DNA from: a bacterium
GTDB lineage: Bacteria; Zhuqueibacterota; QNDG01; JAFGCO01
Direction of reading: 5' to 3'
Assembly (NCBI GenBank): GCA_016932575.1
Contig: JAFGCO010000068.1
Location: forward strand, 1 to 19,321
DNA: 19,321 nucleotides
A program made the translations under genes and the position numbers. This document shows positions 16,687-19,321 of the stretch, in pieces. Position 1 is the stretch's first letter, and every line of letters begins with the position of its first letter. The notes beneath the pieces are model-generated. The model saw nothing but the letters and a program-made list of their open reading frames with translations, was not told the origin of the DNA and searched no databases.

Positions 16687-17205
16687 GTACCAGTGAGTGT
16701 TTATGACCAATTCCCCTCCGGCAAAACTGACAACGAAGAACTCTTTGGCGCTGAGTCCATAGGCAATGAGCCAAAGGACTCCGAAGAACAGCGCCGGGAT
16801 GGCCAGCACCAGAAGACCTTCTGATTCCTGGGCCCCGATAAAGGCGAAAATTGAAACAATGATAGCAATCCATCCCATGATCAGGAGGCCGATTGCACGC
16901 TTTATCCGGTATGATGTGCCGGAAATGGCATCCAGCGGAATTACAGACTGGCCATCCCATCTTGTCAGCTTTCCGGTAAACGATTTTTCGAAGATACTTC
17001 CTTTCTGGTACAATCGTTTCTGCGATACCAGAAGGACGGACTTTGAGATGGATCCTTCTGTCAGGAAGGAGGATAAATAACTTCTGCCGAGACAGGCCAT
17101 TTCTTTTTCTTCAGGTTCATAGAACACCTTGTTGGTTGATAAAGTCTGATGTGATTCCTCGTCTTGCTTTTTTAGCCCCAGTGCGCTGTCTATTTCATTT
17201 GACAT
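16621..17205 (-). CDS. PH-domain-like membrane protein, two TM helices
   Basis: A 194-residue inner-membrane protein. AGGAGG lies six bases before the ATG. After a polar N-terminus (1-30) comes a bacterial PH-like beta domain that looks split by the membrane segments: before them SVLLVSQKRLYQKGSIFEKS and VIPLDAISGTSYR (residues about 55-100), after them FFVVSFAGGELVINTHWYSR and a C-terminal helix (EMNEFQQKLHQAREM). The two hydrophobic helices span about 105-124 and 129-152. Such proteins are common but of unknown function; lipid- or protein-binding at the membrane is the usual guess. It lies 72 bases after a small two-helix protein gene on the same strand, possibly one transcription unit, and converges on the porin operon. 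Confidence 0.8.
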   Translation of the reverse strand: MSNEIDSALGLKKQDEESHQTLSTNKVFYEPEEKEMACLGRSYLSSFLTEGSISKSVLLVSQKRLYQKGSIFEKSFTGKLTRWDGQSVIPLDAISGTSYRIKRAIGLLIMGWIAIIVSIFAFIGAQESEGLLVLAIPALFFGVLWLIAYGLSAKEFFVVSFAGGELVINTHWYSRKEMNEFQQKLHQAREMCKS

Positions 17206-17277
17206 AGATTGCCTCCTGCTGCTTGATTGTATAAATGAATTTTCAACAATAAAACTGTAAACGGTTCCCGATGCTGT

Positions 17278-17484
17278 CTACTGCTTCCGGTAAAGTGTGA
17301 TGAGAAACACGGCCAGTGTAATCAAGGCGATGTTATTTAATAAAAAAAATAAGAGGCTATTTAGATCTCTGATTATAAATCCGAAATGGAATCCATGATA
17401 AGCCGAGTAGAAAGTAAACAATCCCAGCAGAATATTTGTTATGCAACCGATGAGTGCGATGAGCGTTGCTGTCTTGACAGACAT
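17278..17484 (-). CDS. Small two-helix membrane protein, unknown function
   Basis: A 68-residue hydrophobic protein with two predicted membrane helices (about 6-30 and 43-64) and a basic tail (YRKQ). An AAGGAGG site six bases before the ATG supports it as a real gene. I do not recognise a family. It precedes the PH-like membrane protein gene on the same strand and may be co-transcribed with it. Confidence 0.75.
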   Translation of the reverse strand: MSVKTATLIALIGCITNILLGLFTFYSAYHGFHFGFIIRDLNSLLFFLLNNIALITLAVFLITLYRKQ

Positions 17485-17877
17485 GATCGGCCTCCTTCCT
17501 TTTTTTTGGATAGTGTTATTTTTTACCCGGCTTTACCCGGGCGAATCTTGGAAAGGCAAACAGTCCAAGTTTGTAAAAATGATAAACCCCGATTCTTATA
17601 AAAATTTAACTTGTGAAAGTATATAATTTTTTCAATATAAAAATATTAATAATTCAAGACAATATTTTTATTTATTGTCATCCGATAACTGTATCTTAAA
17701 GGATCCCTTTTATTTATTCAATGGAATTGATAATGATATTGCAACCGTGATAAGAGTTGTTTTTGAAAGAAAGGCCGATAACAATGTTCATTATATTCGA
17801 ATATCGGACGTACAGAGTTCTCTCATGAACCAGTACTTTTATCGACTGTCGGTGCACCGCTAAACTTCATTCTGATT
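17485..17877. other. AT-rich gene-poor stretch before the LysR gene end
   Basis: About 390 bases without a gene I can support. It includes a hairpin CCCGG-CTTTAC-CCGGG (17526-17541) in the leader of the small membrane-protein gene, an AT-rich block (17590-17680) with an inverted repeat GACAATA/TATTGTC (17658-17679), and a 62-codon plus-strand frame (17675-17863) that starts with TTG without SD. The peptide of that frame (DPFYLFNGIDNDIATVIRVV) reads more protein-like than chance frames usually do, so a decayed gene is possible but unproven. Confidence 0.45.
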
Positions 17878-18780
17878 CTATTGATTGTTTTTGCCATTGA
17901 ACATTTCACGAAACATTTCAATGCACGCCATAAGATTGGGTGAAATCCATTTCTGCTTCAAATAGATCATCAGCACCTTGGCCCGAATGGGATCCTCAAA
18001 CCAGGATAATTGGGTTAATCGGCCTTTCTGCAGCTCGTCTTCCACGGAAATTTTCGGGATAATGGTGATTCCGCTGCCCTCCATGATGCACCGCTTGATC
18101 ACTTCGATGCTGTTAAAATTCATCATCAGGCCGGGTTGTACCTTGTTTTTAATCAGAGTGCGATGCAGCATGATCTGATAACTGCAATCCTCTTTAGGCA
18201 GCAAAAGCGGTTCTGGTTGGATATCCTGAGGCAGTACACGATCCCGCATAGACAGCGGGTGCCCGGGATGACTCACGAGCGCAAGAGAAAGGCTGCCGAG
18301 CACTTCGGTTTCCAGATCCACCATCTGAAAAGGATCATCGGTAATTAAAAATCCCAATTGAATCATCCCGGAGCGCAGCTCCTGCTGCAGACTGAAATAA
18401 CTGCAATGGCTAAAATTCAACCGGATTTTCGGATATTGCTGGCGAAAGCTGTGAAAAAGGGGAGGAAACAGGTAGGTGCTCAGTGTTTCCGGAATTCTCA
18501 GTGTGAGTGAACCCTGCGGCTTGTCCTTGGTGACGATTTCTGTTTTGATCTCCTCTTCCAGGGCAATCATTCGTTGCGCGTATTGAAGCAGCAGCTCGCC
18601 CGGCTCTGTGAGTTGTATCTGTTTGCCCTGACGTTTGAACAGTTTCACATTCAGATCCGCTTCAAGTATTTTGATTTGCTCGGATACTGTGGATTGCGCG
18701 TAATGCAATACCTGGGCAGCCTGTTGAAAACTGTTCAGATTCGCGACGGCACGAAATGTTTTTAACTGGCGGAGCTCCAT
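17878..18780 (-). CDS. LysR-family transcriptional regulator
   Basis: A 300-residue LysR-type regulator of normal family length. Residues 1-60 form the winged helix-turn-helix (MELRQLKTFRAVANLNSFQQ; AAQVLHYAQSTVSEQIKILE; LFKRQGKQIQLTEPGELLL). Residues about 90-295 are the effector-binding domain of two periplasmic-binding-like lobes (GSLTLRIPETLSTYLFPPLF; MIQLGFLITDDPF; MEGSGITIIPKISVEDELQK). It is divergent from the C_GCAxxG_C_C protein gene, with a near-ideal LysR site in the 130-base gap lying only about ten bases from its own start, which suggests control of the neighbour and of itself. The effector cannot be read from the sequence. Confidence 0.94.
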   Translation of the reverse strand: MELRQLKTFRAVANLNSFQQAAQVLHYAQSTVSEQIKILEADLNVKLFKRQGKQIQLTEPGELLLQYAQRMIALEEEIKTEIVTKDKPQGSLTLRIPETLSTYLFPPLFHSFRQQYPKIRLNFSHCSYFSLQQELRSGMIQLGFLITDDPFQMVDLETEVLGSLSLALVSHPGHPLSMRDRVLPQDIQPEPLLLPKEDCSYQIMLHRTLIKNKVQPGLMMNFNSIEVIKRCIMEGSGITIIPKISVEDELQKGRLTQLSWFEDPIRAKVLMIYLKQKWISPNLMACIEMFREMFNGKNNQ

Positions 18781-18790
18781 GATTTACTCG

Positions 18791-18807
18791 TATCGAAAAA
18801 ATCGATA
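18791..18807. promoter_or_regulatory. LysR-type binding site
   Basis: TATCGA-AAAAA-TCGATA is a perfect 6-bp inverted repeat that contains ATC-N9-GAT, the T-N11-A core used by LysR regulators. Its centre (18799) is about 65 bases upstream of the start expected from the promoter at 18829-18857, the classical activator position, and it overlaps the leader of the lysR gene. Confidence 0.7.
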
Positions 18808-18828
18808 TTAAGGTTCAGTTATTCCCGC

Positions 18829-18857
18829 TTGACTCGAAATATCTGATTTCATATAAT
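18829..18857 (+). promoter_or_regulatory. Sigma70-type promoter of the C_GCAxxG_C_C gene
   Basis: A TTGACT -35 element (18829-18834) and a TATAAT -10 element (18852-18857) are separated by exactly 17 bases. The predicted start is near 18864, and AAAGGAGG (18896-18903) then leads to the ATG at 18911. Confidence 0.8.
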
Positions 18858-18910
18858 ATAATCCCGAAATTAAATATTGTCAATGCGAATATATCAAAGG
18901 AGGACGAATC

Positions 18911-19279
18911 ATGAAAACAAAAATCCAGGAAAATGCATTTCAATATTTCGAATCAGGACTGCACTGCGCCGAATCTATCGCAAAAGCCATTTTAGAGCAT
19001 TATAGAGACAATTTTGAACCGGAATGGATCAAAGCTGCCTCTGCTTTTCAGGGGGGAATCGGCAGATGCAAGCGGGATGCGTGCGGCGCATTTACAGGAG
19101 GCATTGTCGCTCTGGGGATCCTTAAAGGAAGAACAGATCCTGAAACCGATCATTCCGAGGTTCTTGATCTGGCCACTCAATACCGGCAGCGATTTATCGA
19201 AAAATTCGGATCCACCAATTGTGACGTACTCCTTAAGTGTCGGGGGGCAGTCAAAACCGGCCACTTAAGGGCACTTTAA
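18911..19279 (+). pseudogene. C_GCAxxG_C_C-family redox-type protein, 3' end replaced by IS sequence
   Basis: The 122-codon frame starts at an ATG with AAAGGAGG seven bases upstream. It shows the marks of the C_GCAxxG_C_C family, putative redox or metal-binding proteins of about 130-150 residues: Cys19 in SGLHCAES, the central CKRDACGAFTGG (Cys53, Cys58, with GG at 48-49), and Cys104 (STNCDVL). Native coding seems to end at codon 109: from 19238 the DNA changes to the IS-like terminus, so Cys110 and the tail RGAVKTGHLRAL are encoded by the element. The family's last conserved Cys and C-terminal helix are therefore lost. Family members are often near electron-transfer genes. The divergent LysR gene probably controls it. 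Whether the shortened product is functional is unknown. Confidence 0.75.
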
Positions 19280-19321
19280 AACCGGCCATTTTCAGAGCGA
19301 TAAATTTCACAAATTACTATA
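19238..19321. mobile_element. Terminus of an IS21-like insertion sequence (continues past window)
   Basis: From TGTCGGGGGG at 19238 the sequence switches from coding to a stretch with two direct copies of AAAACCGGCCA (19253-19263 and 19278-19288), spaced 25 bases apart. A TGT end followed by repeated CCGGCCA-type blocks is the layout of the multiple terminal repeats of IS21-family elements as I know them. The transposase genes would lie beyond the right edge, so the family call is from the end alone. Confidence 0.6.

Noticed and set aside
17526-17541. Hairpin CCCGG-CTTTAC-CCGGG as a terminator
   Set aside because: On the minus strand it is followed by A residues rather than T, and on the plus strand by no T-run.
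17675-17863. 62-codon plus-strand frame before the LysR gene end
   Set aside because: TTG start without SD and no recognised motif; recorded only as a possible remnant in the intergenic entry.
1-19321. CRISPR arrays, tRNA or rRNA genes
   Set aside because: I saw no regularly spaced repeats, no cloverleaf-type sequence and no rRNA-like stretch on either strand.

Overview
The window looks like a chromosomal piece of a Gram-negative bacterium of the wider FCB superphylum (Calditrichota / KSB1 / Marinimicrobia-like lineages) rather than a true Bacteroidota. The signs are a TonB-dependent receptor with an N-terminal carboxypeptidase-regulatory-like domain, secreted enzymes ending in a 'YPNPFNP...GxVYxxxL' sorting domain, strong AGGAGG ribosome binding sites, and a classical TTGACT-N17-TATAAT promoter, which is not the Bacteroidota promoter type. 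This placement is inference; there is no rRNA gene in the window.

Region 1 (1-12955, all on the minus strand) is a xylan/arabinoxylan utilisation locus. In transcription order it holds a XylR-type regulator (sugar-binding LacI-like domain fused to an AraC helix-turn-helix), a secreted GH43 glycosidase with a CBM6-like module, a PpiC/SurA-like lipoprotein, a second secreted GH43 glycosidase, a 1078-residue SusC/TonB-type receptor, and a large surface-type protein with an FN3-like domain that runs off the left edge. The likely logic is that XylR senses xylose or a related sugar, the GH43 enzymes trim xylo- or arabino-oligosaccharides at the cell surface, and the TonB receptor imports the products. 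No SusD is visible; the FN3-like protein sits where SusD would be expected.

Region 2 (12956-16620) holds a lipoprotein with a divergent M23/LytM-like fold (minus strand), a long poorly coding spacer, and on the plus strand a small operon of an outer-membrane porin and a single-domain PstS-like periplasmic protein, closed by a strong intrinsic terminator at 16517-16541.

Region 3 (16621-17877) carries two small membrane-protein genes on the minus strand (a PH-domain-like two-helix protein and a 68-residue two-helix protein), then a gene-poor AT-rich stretch.

Region 4 (17878-19321) is a LysR regulator divergent from a gene for a C_GCAxxG_C_C redox-type protein. The divergent promoter contains a near-ideal LysR binding site centred about 65 bases upstream of the predicted transcription start. 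The redox-protein gene appears to be cut by the end of an IS21-like insertion sequence that starts near 19238 and continues past the right edge.
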